Positions 1 to 7,956 of a DNA stretch of 45,362 nt are shown here, piece by piece. The translations under genes were made by a program, and so were the position numbers. How positions within the stretch are numbered: position 1 is the stretch's first letter; the number at the start of each line of letters is the position of its first letter. Origin of the DNA: an uncultured Verrucomicrobiae bacterium. GTDB lineage: Bacteria > Verrucomicrobiota > Verrucomicrobiia > Limisphaerales > J093. The notes under the pieces are model-generated. The model had not been told where the DNA came from. It made no database searches and worked only from the letters and a program-made list of their open reading frames with translations. The stretch spans positions 1 through 45,362 of the forward strand of contig CALFAV010000033.1 in the NCBI GenBank assembly GCA_937946835.1. Reading direction: 5' to 3'.

Positions 1-417
1 GTGGCCGACGCCCGCGCCGGGCCGTCCCCGACTGGTCGTCGCCAGCGGCTGAGGCTCCCCCGCGCGCGTTCTCGTCCCCCCAGAACCTCCCGGCCCGAGG
101 CCGGGCGTGGCGGAGCTTTGTCTGCCGAGCCGCCAGAACCCGAAAAAACGCTGCTCTTCGGTCCCGCCGGCGTGTGTCGCCGCCCGCCAAAGCACGATTT
201 TGCCGGCCACGCCCGCCCTGCGTTCCTTTCCCCACCCTCAACCTGTCAACCCCATTCGCATCGTAATGATTGGGGGCTTGGCTCAGGCCCTGACAAATCA
301 AGGCTTGCCAACGGGCTTGCTTGGCGGCTAAATGTCCCGCTCTTTGCCCGCGGCGGGAGCGGCGGGCGGGACAACCGATCAAGACCGGCGGTCCGACGCC
401 GCCGGCGCAAGTGGCAT
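1..417. other. Upstream region of rpsP, no convincing gene
   Basis: An open frame runs from base 1 into rpsP, but its first 139 codons are rich in Arg, Pro and Gly and resemble no protein I know, so I treat it as non-coding. Frame 2 reads 16 codons and stops at 50-52; this could be the tail of an upstream gene, but it is too short to identify. A structured element sits at 334-372: GTCCC (334-338) pairs with GGGAC (368-372), and GCCCGC (346-351) pairs with GCGGGC (362-367), with a 7-nt bulge on the 5' side. A weak promoter-like pair, TTGCCA (305-310) and CTAAAT (328-333) with a 17-bp spacer, lies just before it. Confidence 0.4.
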
Positions 418-675
418 ATGGTCAAGATTCGTTTGAAACGTCTTGGGGCGAAAAACACCCCGGCCTATCGCATTGTGGTGGCGGACGCGCGCAGCCCGCG
501 GGACGGCCGCTTCATCGAGGAAATCGGCTCTTACACGCCGCTCCAGAAGGGCCAGGACTTTACCCTGAAGCTGGACCGGGCCGAGTTTTGGTTGCAGCGG
601 GGCGCGCAACCCACGGAAACGGTGGCGGACTTCATCCGGCGGGCGCGCCGGCAGGCCGCGGCCCCGAAGGCCTAG
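418..675 (+). CDS. rpsP: 30S ribosomal protein S16
   Basis: S16 is a primary assembly protein of the small ribosomal subunit. The 85-residue product begins [20 protein letters not shown], the diagnostic S16 N-terminus, and continues with the family's [11 protein letters not shown] segment near residue 30. Its length fits the family (about 80-90). The ATG at 418 was chosen because the longer open frame upstream has no S16 similarity. It is the first gene of a co-directional series with khpA 26 bp downstream, then trmD and rplS, the usual rpsP operon context. The stem-loop at 334-372 may lie in its leader. Confidence 0.97.
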   Translation: MVKIRLKRLGAKNTPAYRIVVADARSPRDGRFIEEIGSYTPLQKGQDFTLKLDRAEFWLQRGAQPTETVADFIRRARRQAAAPKA

Positions 676-701
676 CGGAACACCTGAGCACCCCGCGCGT
701 C

Positions 702-947
702 ATGCAAGCCTGGTTGGAATGGGTGGTCAGGGGGCTGGTCAGCCGGCCCGAGCAGGTGAGCATCACGGCGGTCGAGAAAAGCGGGACCACACACTATGAA
801 GTGCGGGTGGCAGCAGCCGACATGGGAAAGGTCGTGGGCAAGCACGGAGCCACGATCAAGGCGTTGCGCACCCTCCTGGAGGCGGGCGCGCTCAACCAGG
901 GACGCCGCTGCACGTTGGAGCTGGTCGAGGTCCCTCCGCCGGCTTGA
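702..947 (+). CDS. khpA: KH-domain RNA-binding protein KhpA (YlqC family)
   Basis: A small single-KH-domain RNA-binding protein of 81 residues, the usual size for KhpA/YlqC. The KH GxxG loop is visible as [13 protein letters not shown] at about residues 44-56, followed by the helix that lines the RNA groove. In Firmicutes KhpA forms dimers, or heterodimers with KhpB, and affects cell elongation and mRNA fate; that role here is inference. The gene occupies the conserved position directly after rpsP. The next gene is trmD, 40 bp away, so rimM, which normally lies between them, is not present here. Confidence 0.92.
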   Translation: MQAWLEWVVRGLVSRPEQVSITAVEKSGTTHYEVRVAAADMGKVVGKHGATIKALRTLLEAGALNQGRRCTLELVEVPPPA

Positions 948-987
948 GCACCCCGGCCCGGGCCGGACCGCTCCGTCCCTGCCGGGT

Positions 988-1683
988 ATGAAGATTGACG
1001 TTCTGACGCTTTTCCCCGCCATGTTTGCGGGGCCGCTGGACGAAAGCATCCTCCGCCGGGCCCGCGAGCGCGGCCTGCTGGAGTTGCGGTTGCACAACCT
1101 GCGGGACTGGACCCATGACCGGCATCGCACGGTGGACGACCGGCCCTTCGGCGGCGGCCCCGGCATGTTGTTGAAACCCGAACCGATCTTTGAAGCCGTC
1201 GAAAGTCTGCGCGGCCCGGACACGCGCTGCATCCTGCTGGGCCCGGCCGGTCGGCGTTTTGACCAGACCGTCGCCCGGGAGTTGGCGGCCCTGCCGCACC
1301 TGATCCTGATTTGCGGCAGCTACGAGGGGGTGGACGAGCGCGTGCGCGAGTTCCTGGTGGACGACGAATTGTCCATCGGGGACTACATCCTGACCAACGG
1401 CGCCCTGCCGGCGATGGTGGTCATTGACGCGGTGACCCGGCTGCTGCCCGGCGTGCTGGGCGACGCGGCCAGTGCCAGCGACGAATCCTTTGGCCGCGGG
1501 GGCATTGAGTACCCGCAGTACACCCGACCGGCCGATTACCGGGGCCTGAAGGTGCCGGAGGTGCTGCGCTCCGGCGACCACGCGGCCATCGCCCGCTGGC
1601 GGGCGGAACAGGCCCGGTTGCGCACGGCCCAGCGGCGGCCGGACCTGGCCAGGGACCCCGGCAACACTCCCCAGACCGTTTGA
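988..1683 (+). CDS. trmD: tRNA (guanine-N1)-methyltransferase TrmD
   Basis: TrmD methylates N1 of G37 next to the anticodon using S-adenosylmethionine, preventing +1 frameshifts. The 231-residue product starts [13 protein letters not shown] and carries the family motifs FGGGPGML (about residues 54-61), [13 protein letters not shown] (about 110-122) and [15 protein letters not shown] (about 130-144); the last two form the trefoil-knot cofactor site. A longer open frame extends upstream through khpA in another frame, but the family start is the ATG at 988. It is followed after 3 bp by rplS, consistent with one transcript. Confidence 0.97.
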   Translation: MKIDVLTLFPAMFAGPLDESILRRARERGLLELRLHNLRDWTHDRHRTVDDRPFGGGPGMLLKPEPIFEAVESLRGPDTRCILLGPAGRRFDQTVARELAALPHLILICGSYEGVDERVREFLVDDELSIGDYILTNGALPAMVVIDAVTRLLPGVLGDAASASDESFGRGGIEYPQYTRPADYRGLKVPEVLRSGDHAAIARWRAEQARLRTAQRRPDLARDPGNTPQTV

Positions 1684-1686
1684 GCT

Positions 1687-2127
1687 ATGAACCAGACATT
1701 GCTGAACAAGATTGAAGCGGCCCATCTCCGCAAGGACCCGCTCCCCTTCAACGTGGGTGACACCGTGCGGGTCCACACCCGGGTCGTCGAAGGCGACAAG
1801 GAACGCATCCAGGTCTTTTCGGGGGTCGTCATCGGCCGGCGCGGTCACGGCATCAACGAGACCTTCACCGTGCGCCGCATCAGCTACGGCGAAGGGGTCG
1901 AACGGGTGTTTCCCGTCCATTCCCCGCGCATCGAGAAGATCGAAGTCGAACGGCGGGGCAAGGTGCGCCGCGCCAAGCTCACCTACCTGCGCCAACGCGT
2001 CGGCAAGGGTGCCCTGGCCGTGCGGGAGAAGAGCCGCCGCAGCGCAGGCGTCGTCCCCGAGGTTACCCCCCCCGCAGAGACCTCCTCGGAACCCGCGCCC
2101 AACGCCCCGGCCCCGGCCGCGGCCTGA
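1687..2127 (+). CDS. rplS: 50S ribosomal protein L19
   Basis: L19 sits at the 30S-50S interface of the ribosome. The first 115 or so residues match the family, with [20 protein letters not shown] near residue 21 and [13 protein letters not shown]-type sequence (here [13 protein letters not shown]) near 67, then the basic [14 protein letters not shown] segment. The product is 146 residues, longer than the usual 115-120 because of a C-terminal tail rich in Ala, Pro and Glu after about residue 118. This tail is probably disordered. The gene starts 3 bp after trmD, the standard trmD-rplS arrangement. Confidence 0.97.
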   Translation: MNQTLLNKIEAAHLRKDPLPFNVGDTVRVHTRVVEGDKERIQVFSGVVIGRRGHGINETFTVRRISYGEGVERVFPVHSPRIEKIEVERRGKVRRAKLTYLRQRVGKGALAVREKSRRSAGVVPEVTPPAETSSEPAPNAPAPAAA

Positions 2128-2162
2128 TTTCCCCCGGACGATGCCAGCGCGGGAGGTTGGCT

Positions 2163-2828
2163 GTGTCCGCCGTAGCCCGCCCCGGGAACGAAGAGCGCCT
2201 GCACTTCGAGCGCCGGCTTTACCAGACAGGAGTGCGGCGGGTGGCGGGGGTGGATGAAGCCGGTCGCGGTCCCCTGGCGGGACCGGTCGTGGCGGCGGCC
2301 GTGATCCTGCCCGAGGAGTGGGTGCTTCATGGCCTGCCCCCAGACCTGGTGGGGTTGAATGATTCCAAGCAGCTCAGCCCGGTCCAACGGGAGCGGTATT
2401 TCACTGAACTGACCGCTCATCCCGGGGTGCGGTTTGCCCTGGCCCGTGCCGAACCGGACGACATTGACCGCCTGAACATCCTGCGGGCCACCCACCAGGC
2501 CATGCTCCGGGCGCTCCGCGGTCTGACGCCCGCGCCCGATCATCTCCTCGTGGACGGTCGGCCGGTCCCGGGGTTGCCGGTGCCCCAGACCGCGCTGATT
2601 CGGGGCGACGCGCGCAGCTATTCCATCGCCGCGGCGAGCGTGCTGGCCAAGGTGACCCGGGACCGGAGCATGATCGAGTACGACCGCCGCTATCCGGCCT
2701 ATGGCTTTGGGCGACACAAGGGTTATCCCACCCCGGAGCATCTGGCGCGGTTGCAACAATACGGCCCCTGCCCGATTCATCGGCGCAGCTTCCTGCCGGT
2801 CCGACTCGCTCAAGCCGGCTTGTTCTGA
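2163..2828 (+). CDS. rnhB: Ribonuclease HII
   Basis: RNase HII cleaves the RNA strand of RNA-DNA hybrids and initiates removal of single ribonucleotides from DNA. The family signature [20 protein letters not shown] gives the first catalytic Asp-Glu pair near residue 28, LNDSKQLS follows near residue 70, and LLVDGRP near residue 130 holds another catalytic Asp. The GTG at 2163 is preferred over the TTG at 2157 because GGGAGG at 2151-2156 is then 6 bp upstream, a proper Shine-Dalgarno distance. The product is 221 residues. Position after rplS matches many bacterial operons. Confidence 0.95.
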   Translation: MSAVARPGNEERLHFERRLYQTGVRRVAGVDEAGRGPLAGPVVAAAVILPEEWVLHGLPPDLVGLNDSKQLSPVQRERYFTELTAHPGVRFALARAEPDDIDRLNILRATHQAMLRALRGLTPAPDHLLVDGRPVPGLPVPQTALIRGDARSYSIAAASVLAKVTRDRSMIEYDRRYPAYGFGRHKGYPTPEHLARLQQYGPCPIHRRSFLPVRLAQAGLF

Positions 2829-3004
2829 GCCACCGGCGTCGTCCGGCGTCCCCCCCACCGGCTGCTGGCCCCGGCCTGATCGGCTTGGGAGTCATGAGTC
2901 CTCGCCACCACCAAACGGGGTTGACCCGTGCTCGCTCCGGAGCGGTGGCCGGGCCGACTTTCCCGTTGCCGAACCACTCGGGCCGCGCCGTACATTGGCG
3001 CGGC

Positions 3005-3454
3005 GTGCAGACCTGGTGGCAACGCGTGGCGTCCCTGTGCCAGAGCCTGTGGGCCCGCTGGAGCCGGGCGACGCCGGAGCACCTGCGTCGGGGGCGCCTG
3101 GGGGAGCGTGCCGCCCGAGGGCACCTGCGCCGGGCGGGCTTGAAATTTCTGACCGCGAACTTCCGCAGCCCCCGGGGCGAGATTGATCTGGTCTTTCGCG
3201 ACGGAGACTGCCTCGTGTTTGTCGAGGTCAAGACCCGGTCTTCCGAGGACTGGACCCGGCCGGCGGCGGCGGTGGACGCGGACAAGCGCCGGCGACTTTC
3301 CCTGGCCGCACTGGACTACCTGAAGCTCCTGGGACACCCGCGCGTGCCGGTGCGCTTTGACATCGTGGAGGTGCTCCTCGAAAGCGGCCGGGTGCGCGAG
3401 GTGCGGCATCTACCCAACGCCTTTGCCCTCACCGCGCCGTATCGGTACGGTTGA
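3005..3454 (+). CDS. YraN family endonuclease-like protein (UPF0102)
   Basis: The YraN/UPF0102 fold is a PD-(D/E)xK nuclease-like domain whose cellular function is not well established. Visible landmarks are the N-terminal GRLGERAA segment and the core RGEIDLVFRDGDCLVFVEVKTR (about residues 60-80), which contains the D and ExK positions of the nuclease-like site. The start is uncertain: the frame is open back to 2885, but homology begins only near the GTG at 3005, which gives 149 residues, slightly longer than the usual 115-130. It lies between rnhB and mutM, a common neighbourhood. Confidence 0.85.
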   Translation: MQTWWQRVASLCQSLWARWSRATPEHLRRGRLGERAARGHLRRAGLKFLTANFRSPRGEIDLVFRDGDCLVFVEVKTRSSEDWTRPAAAVDADKRRRLSLAALDYLKLLGHPRVPVRFDIVEVLLESGRVREVRHLPNAFALTAPYRYG

Positions 3455-3457
3455 GCC

Positions 3458-4312
3458 ATGCCCGAGTTGCCCGAAGTCGAGGTGTTGGCGCGTCACCTGG
3501 CACCGTTGCTGACGGGCCGGCGCGTGCACGAGGTAACCGTGTTCCGCCCGCGGGTGATTCGGCCGCATCCGGTGGAGGAGTTCCGCCGGCGGGTGCGGGG
3601 CGCGCGCTTTGCGGGGCTGCGGCGTCGGGGCAAGTACCTGGTGTTCGCGCTGCACCGGGGCGGCACGCGTGGCGAACAGCTCCTGATCGGGCATTTGGGC
3701 ATGAGCGGGCGCCTGTACCTGCTACCCCCCGCGGCGCCGCTGCCGCGGCATTGCGCGGTGCTGGTGGACCTGGGACGGCACCGGCTGGTGTTCGAGGACC
3801 CGCGCTATTTCGGACGGCTGATGTTTACCGACGGCGCCCTGGCTCGGCTCGGCCCGGAACCGCTGGAGTCGAAATTCACGCCGGCCGGGCTGGCAGGCGC
3901 GTTGCGGGGCTCGCGCCGGGCAATCAAGGTGCGCCTGCTCGACCAGCGGGTGGTGGCGGGGTTGGGCAACATTTACGCCAGCGAAGCGTTGTTCCGCGCC
4001 CGCCTTTCACCGCGCCGGCCCGCGGGGAGTCTGCGGCCCGCCGAAGTGCGGCGGTTGCATCGGGCGATTCGCGCGGTGTTGCGGGAGGCCATCCGATTTG
4101 GCAGCACGGTCCCGCTGGACTGGGCGGGAACGGCGGGCGGCGACGGCCTCTTTTATTACGGCCGCGCGGCCGGCGCGCCGGATTATTACCAGGAGCGGCT
4201 GGCCGTTTATGGCCGGGCGGGGCGGCCGTGTCGGCGCTGCGGCGCGGAGATTCGGCGGTTGGTTCAGGCCGGGCGGAGCACGTTTTATTGCCCGCGTTGC
4301 CAGTCGGATTGA
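3458..4312 (+). CDS. mutM: Formamidopyrimidine-DNA glycosylase
   Basis: MutM/Fpg removes 8-oxoguanine and ring-opened purines and cuts the DNA backbone by beta/delta elimination. It starts MPELPEVEV, which supplies the catalytic Pro2 and Glu3 after Met removal. The conserved Lys lies in RRGKYLVF, GHLGMSG follows near residue 79, and the C-terminus carries a complete zinc finger, CRRC followed about 16 residues later by CPRC, ending in the typical CQ. The length, 284 residues, is slightly above the E. coli enzyme (269). It begins 3 bp after the YraN gene, so it is probably co-transcribed. Confidence 0.96.
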   Translation: MPELPEVEVLARHLAPLLTGRRVHEVTVFRPRVIRPHPVEEFRRRVRGARFAGLRRRGKYLVFALHRGGTRGEQLLIGHLGMSGRLYLLPPAAPLPRHCAVLVDLGRHRLVFEDPRYFGRLMFTDGALARLGPEPLESKFTPAGLAGALRGSRRAIKVRLLDQRVVAGLGNIYASEALFRARLSPRRPAGSLRPAEVRRLHRAIRAVLREAIRFGSTVPLDWAGTAGGDGLFYYGRAAGAPDYYQERLAVYGRAGRPCRRCGAEIRRLVQAGRSTFYCPRCQSD

Positions 4313-4322
4313 GGCGGGCGGT

Positions 4323-5480
4323 TCAGCCGCGGCGGTTGACCCGCCAGAGCAGCCAGGCGCCCAGGCCGTTGAACAAGAAGTTGGGCGCCCACAGCAGCAG
4401 TTCGGGATGCCGTTCGGGCCGGGTGTCCCACGCCTGGGCCATGACCGCGAAGCTGTGGTACACGGCCACGAGCACCAGGGCGAGGCCGAAGCCGACGCTG
4501 GTCTCGCGGCGATGTGTCCGGATGGCCAGGGGGATGCCGATGAGCGTGTAACCCAGACAGGCAAAGGAAAACGCGGCCTGCCGGTGCATCTGGACCTTGA
4601 CCGGGGTGACATCCAACCCGAGCCGGCGGTACTCGTAGAAGGCGTGGAGCAACTGGCCCAGGGTCATGTCCGAAAGCGGCGTGGTCTTGCCGGGGGATTC
4701 GGTCCACCGGATCGGCAGGGGCAGCACGGTGGCGCCCAGGTAGGCGGGTTGCCAGGCGGTGACGTTGACCGCCTCCACTTCGGGCATTTCCAGGCGGATT
4801 TCCTGGGCGTTGGTGTCCACGATGAGCGTGGCGGTATCCGCCTTGAGGATGGTGGCCACCCGGGGGATGTCGCCGGGGAGCGCCGGCTGGAAACCAAAAC
4901 GGGGTTGGATGTTTCCGTCCGCCTCGGCGGGCGGCGGGTTGGTGTCCAGTTGGTACACCACCAGGTTCTTGAGCTGCGACCCGCTGGCCCGGCCCACGTA
5001 AAGGATGTAGCCGGGGAAGGAGCGGATGAACTGGTTTTCCCCGAGCAGGGTGGTGGGACGCTGAACCCCCAGGCGGAACAAAAGCTCCTTGTAGGCCATG
5101 CGGCACCGCGGGCCGAGCTGCATGTTGAACCAGGCGCTCAGCCCGCACAGGACCACGCTGAGCAGGAGCACGGGGGTGATGAGGGCCACCAGGCTGATGC
5201 CGCCAGCGCGCGCGGCGGTCAGTTCCTGGTCGGCGCTGAAGCGTCCGAAGACCAACAGGGTGGCGGTCAGCAGGCCCATCGGCAGGGCGAAGACCAGCAC
5301 GAAGGGCAGGAGGTACCCCAGGGCCCGGAGCGCGGCGCCCGGGGGGAGCGATTGGTTGATGATGAGGTCGAGGATTTCGCGCAGCAGGTTGCCCAGCAGC
5401 AGCACGAAGGTGAACACCATCACCGTCAGCCCCAGCGAGGCCAGGACCTGCCGTGTCAGATACCAATGGAGGGTTTTCAT
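4323..5480 (-). CDS. LptF/LptG family permease (YjgP/YjgQ)
   Basis: Members of this family are the inner-membrane subunits of the LptB2FG exporter that extracts lipopolysaccharide from the inner membrane. The 385-residue protein has the expected plan: one N-terminal membrane segment, a cluster reaching about residue 120 containing FALPMGLLTATLLVFGRFS, a large periplasmic beta-jellyroll region (about 125-270), and three C-terminal membrane segments. I cannot decide between LptF and LptG. The gene is last in the Tol-Pal-Tat block, 48 bp after tatC. It converges on mutM with only 10 bp between the stop codons. Confidence 0.9.
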   Translation of the reverse strand: MKTLHWYLTRQVLASLGLTVMVFTFVLLLGNLLREILDLIINQSLPPGAALRALGYLLPFVLVFALPMGLLTATLLVFGRFSADQELTAARAGGISLVALITPVLLLSVVLCGLSAWFNMQLGPRCRMAYKELLFRLGVQRPTTLLGENQFIRSFPGYILYVGRASGSQLKNLVVYQLDTNPPPAEADGNIQPRFGFQPALPGDIPRVATILKADTATLIVDTNAQEIRLEMPEVEAVNVTAWQPAYLGATVLPLPIRWTESPGKTTPLSDMTLGQLLHAFYEYRRLGLDVTPVKVQMHRQAAFSFACLGYTLIGIPLAIRTHRRETSVGFGLALVLVAVYHSFAVMAQAWDTRPERHPELLLWAPNFLFNGLGAWLLWRVNRRG

Positions 5481-5528
5481 GTGCCCGCCGGGGGCCGATC
5501 GGCGCCATGCCGCGCCCGGCCGGTCGCC

Positions 5529-6902
5529 TCAGGCCCTTCCCGCCGCGGTTTCGGCGGCCTCGCGCTCGCGGTCCTGGCGCGCCCAACGCCGGGCCACCAG
5601 CAGCGAGCCCTCGTAAAGTATCTGAATGGGCAGGGCCATCAGGACCATGGTCAGCGGGTCTCCCGAGGGGGTGATCACGGCCGAGAGGGTGAGGTTGCCC
5701 ACGATGAAATAGGCGCGGTAGTTCGACAGGGTCTGGTGGTCCACCAGGCCCATTTTGACCAGCGTCAGGATCACCAGCGGCAGTTGGAAGCTCAGTCCCA
5801 TGCCGAGCATGAACTTGCAGACAAAGCTCACGTAGTCCTCGGCGCGCCACTCGTCCGCGCCGAAGCCCATCCACTGGGAGAACTGCACCGAGGCCATGAG
5901 GGCCACCTGGACGATGACCAGGTAGCAAAAGGCCACGCCCAAAATGAACAGCACGCTGCCCAGCCCGGCCACGCGGTACAGGAACTTCTTTTCCTTCACC
6001 TTGAGCGCGGGCAGGACGAACTGGCCGATGAAAAAAATCACGAACGGGGCGGAGACCACCAGCCCGCCGTAGAGCGCGATTTTGAGCGCGACCATGAAGG
6101 CGCTGATGGGGCCATAGTTTTTGAGCACCACCAGATTGGCGGCGGCGGAGGCGGGCTGGCGGTTGGTCTGGACGTTCAGTGCCAGCACCAGCCGGTCGCC
6201 CAGCGGCAGGGGGACCAGCTCAAGGGCGCTCACGTGGTTGGAATCCACCGTGGGCGGCAGGCGCACCGTCCCCAGTTGCACCCGGCCCACCTCGTTGGTG
6301 CCCAGCAACAGCGGGACGCGCTGCTGGGCCGCGGGAAGCATCCGCTGCGCGTGCACCAGGGGCCAGGTCAGAAACGCCACCAACCGGTTGCCGGCCACCA
6401 GGCAGACCAACATGCCCAGCAGGATCGAGACGACCACCTTGATGAGCGTCCATCGCAGGTCCTCCAGGTGGTCCAGGAACGGCTTCACCGGTCCACCGCC
6501 TTCCTCCTCTTCTTCCTCCTCCTCGTCGGGGTAGGCGCGGCGCCGGGCCGCCGGCGGTGGAGGGACGGAGGTTGCAACGGGTTCCGCGGCGGGTTCCGGG
6601 GAGGCATTTGTGGAAGACGGGTAGGCGGGGGTGGGGGTAGGAGCGGGGTTTGCATCCGGGCCTCCGCTCAAACCCGGCGGGGAGGGGAGCAGGTCGGGAT
6701 TTTCCAGATTTTCCGGGATGGAGTCCGCTGCTTCAGCCGGCTGGACCGAGTTGCCGGGGGAGAGTTCCTCGGGCGCCGCCGGCGCGCCGGAGTTGAGGAA
6801 GGACGATTCTTCCTTTCTCGCCTCCGGGGTGGCGGGAGGCTGTTCTAGCAAACCTTCGCCGGGACCGGGGCGTTCGCCCGGAGCCTCATGCGCCATGGCC
6901 AT
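5529..6902 (-). CDS. tatC: Sec-independent translocase subunit TatC, with long N-terminal extension
   Basis: TatC is the twin-arginine signal receptor of the Tat translocase. The core starts near residue 142 with FLDHLEDLRWTL, the family HLxELR motif, followed by six membrane segments to the C-terminus. Two features are odd. About 140 residues precede the core, rich in Pro, Ala and Glu and ending in a run of eight or nine Glu. The first periplasmic loop, after LTWPL, is about 65 residues longer than in E. coli. The position of E. coli Glu170 appears as Gln in LSFQLP, a change I believe occurs in other TatC proteins. The gene follows tatA by 18 bp; no separate tatB was seen. Confidence 0.93.
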   Translation of the reverse strand: MAMAHEAPGERPGPGEGLLEQPPATPEARKEESSFLNSGAPAAPEELSPGNSVQPAEAADSIPENLENPDLLPSPPGLSGGPDANPAPTPTPAYPSSTNASPEPAAEPVATSVPPPPAARRRAYPDEEEEEEEEGGGPVKPFLDHLEDLRWTLIKVVVSILLGMLVCLVAGNRLVAFLTWPLVHAQRMLPAAQQRVPLLLGTNEVGRVQLGTVRLPPTVDSNHVSALELVPLPLGDRLVLALNVQTNRQPASAAANLVVLKNYGPISAFMVALKIALYGGLVVSAPFVIFFIGQFVLPALKVKEKKFLYRVAGLGSVLFILGVAFCYLVIVQVALMASVQFSQWMGFGADEWRAEDYVSFVCKFMLGMGLSFQLPLVILTLVKMGLVDHQTLSNYRAYFIVGNLTLSAVITPSGDPLTMVLMALPIQILYEGSLLVARRWARQDREREAAETAAGRA

Positions 6903-6920
6903 GCCCGGGGCCGGTGTGAC

Positions 6921-7202
6921 TCAGGCAGACGTGCCACTGCCGGGGGGCGAGGCGGATGGGGCGGCGGCCGGTGGGGGCGGCGGAGATGGTCGGGGCGGTG
7001 CGGGCGGCTCCTCTTCCACGGCCCGTTGCAGTTCGTCCTGTACGTCGCGGGAGGCGCGCTTGAACTCATTGATGCCCCGGCCCAGGCCACGGGCCAGTTC
7101 GGGGAGTTTCTTTGCCCCGAACAAGAGCAGCATCACCAGCAGAATGCCGACAATTTCCGGCCAACCCAGGAAGGCCAGCAGGCTGAATTCAATACCATTC
7201 AT
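6921..7202 (-). CDS. tatA: Twin-arginine translocase subunit TatA/TatE
   Basis: TatA forms the protein-conducting part of the Tat system. This 93-residue protein has the full signature: an N-terminal membrane helix (about residues 14-28), the invariant FG hinge at 28-29, and an amphipathic helix beginning [20 protein letters not shown]. The C-terminal third is Pro-, Ala- and Glu-rich and probably disordered, similar in style to the TatC extension next door. The Glu at position 16 (PEI) lies where the polar residue of TatA/TatB family helices is found. Without a tatB nearby, this subunit may serve both roles, as in many Gram-positive bacteria; that is inference. Confidence 0.94.
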   Translation of the reverse strand: MNGIEFSLLAFLGWPEIVGILLVMLLLFGAKKLPELARGLGRGINEFKRASRDVQDELQRAVEEEPPAPPRPSPPPPPAAAPSASPPGSGTSA

Positions 7203-7295
7203 GGGAATCAGGGTACGCGTTTCGCGCCACGAAACAAGCAGACACTTCCGCCGGGGCGGGCGTTCAATTCAAAGACGGGGCGGACGGGCCCACCG

Positions 7296-7934
7296 TTACC
7301 TGGGGGGCAGCAGCAGGATGAATTCGCCGCGGCGGTTCTTGGCCCAGGCCTCTTCGTTGTGTCCGGGGTCCACCGGACGGTCTTCGCCCCAACTGCGGGT
7401 GCGGATGCGTTCGCCGCCGATGCCCCGTCCGATGAGGTACTCGCGCAGGGCCAGGGCGCGGCGTTCGCCCAGGGCGCGGTTGTACTCCTCGGTGCCGCGC
7501 TCATCGCAATGGCCGTCAATGAGCAGCTTGTGGTCGGGTTTGAGTTTGAGGTGTTCGGCCACGGCGTTGGCCTTGTCATGCTCGCTGGTCTTGACCACCG
7601 AGCTGTCGAAGTCGAAGTACACCGTCGCAAACGCGAGGGTGTTCGTGTCCATGATCATTCCCTCGAAGGTTTCCAGCGCACCCTGCGCAAAGCCCTCCTC
7701 GGTGCGCAGCGGTTCGCTGGTGACGTCGCCGGGTCGGGTCACCGCGCCCGGGCCCAGGTCGGACGGCACGGTCGCGCCCGGAGTCAGCGGCCCGGGACCC
7801 GCGCCCGGGCCGGGGGCCTTCACCGTGCGCGCGGGGAGGGGGGTGGGGCTTTTCGGGGTTTTTTTGCACCCCACCCCACCGAGGATCAAAGCGGCGGCGA
7901 CCGCCAAGCCGGGAACCAGCAGGAAACGTTTCAT
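7296..7934 (-). CDS. pal: Peptidoglycan-associated lipoprotein Pal
   Basis: Pal is the outer-membrane lipoprotein of the Tol-Pal system that binds peptidoglycan non-covalently. From the ATG at 7934 the 212-residue product begins MKRFLLVPGL and reaches a lipobox ending in Cys23 (GGVGC). A Pro/Gly-rich linker of about 70 residues leads to an OmpA-type domain with VYFDFDSS and GHCDERGTEEYNRALGERRA, containing the Asp and Arg that grip diaminopimelate. The frame is open to 8033, but residues before the chosen Met do not look coding and would overlap tolB. It lies 22 bp after tolB. Confidence 0.94.
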   Translation of the reverse strand: MKRFLLVPGLAVAAALILGGVGCKKTPKSPTPLPARTVKAPGPGAGPGPLTPGATVPSDLGPGAVTRPGDVTSEPLRTEEGFAQGALETFEGMIMDTNTLAFATVYFDFDSSVVKTSEHDKANAVAEHLKLKPDHKLLIDGHCDERGTEEYNRALGERRALALREYLIGRGIGGERIRTRSWGEDRPVDPGHNEEAWAKNRRGEFILLLPPR

Positions 7935-7956
7935 GTTTGTTGCCGAATGTGCCGAG

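Noticed and set aside
1-417. N-terminal extension of rpsP by 139 codons
   Set aside because: S16 is about 85 residues and the upstream codons have no protein-like composition. The family start at 418 is clear.
4098-6848. A 916-codon open frame on the plus strand
   Set aside because: It lies antisense to the LptF/G and TatC genes, whose products have clear family motifs. Its own product is a His/Gln/Gly-rich string without domains; long shadow frames are expected at this GC content.
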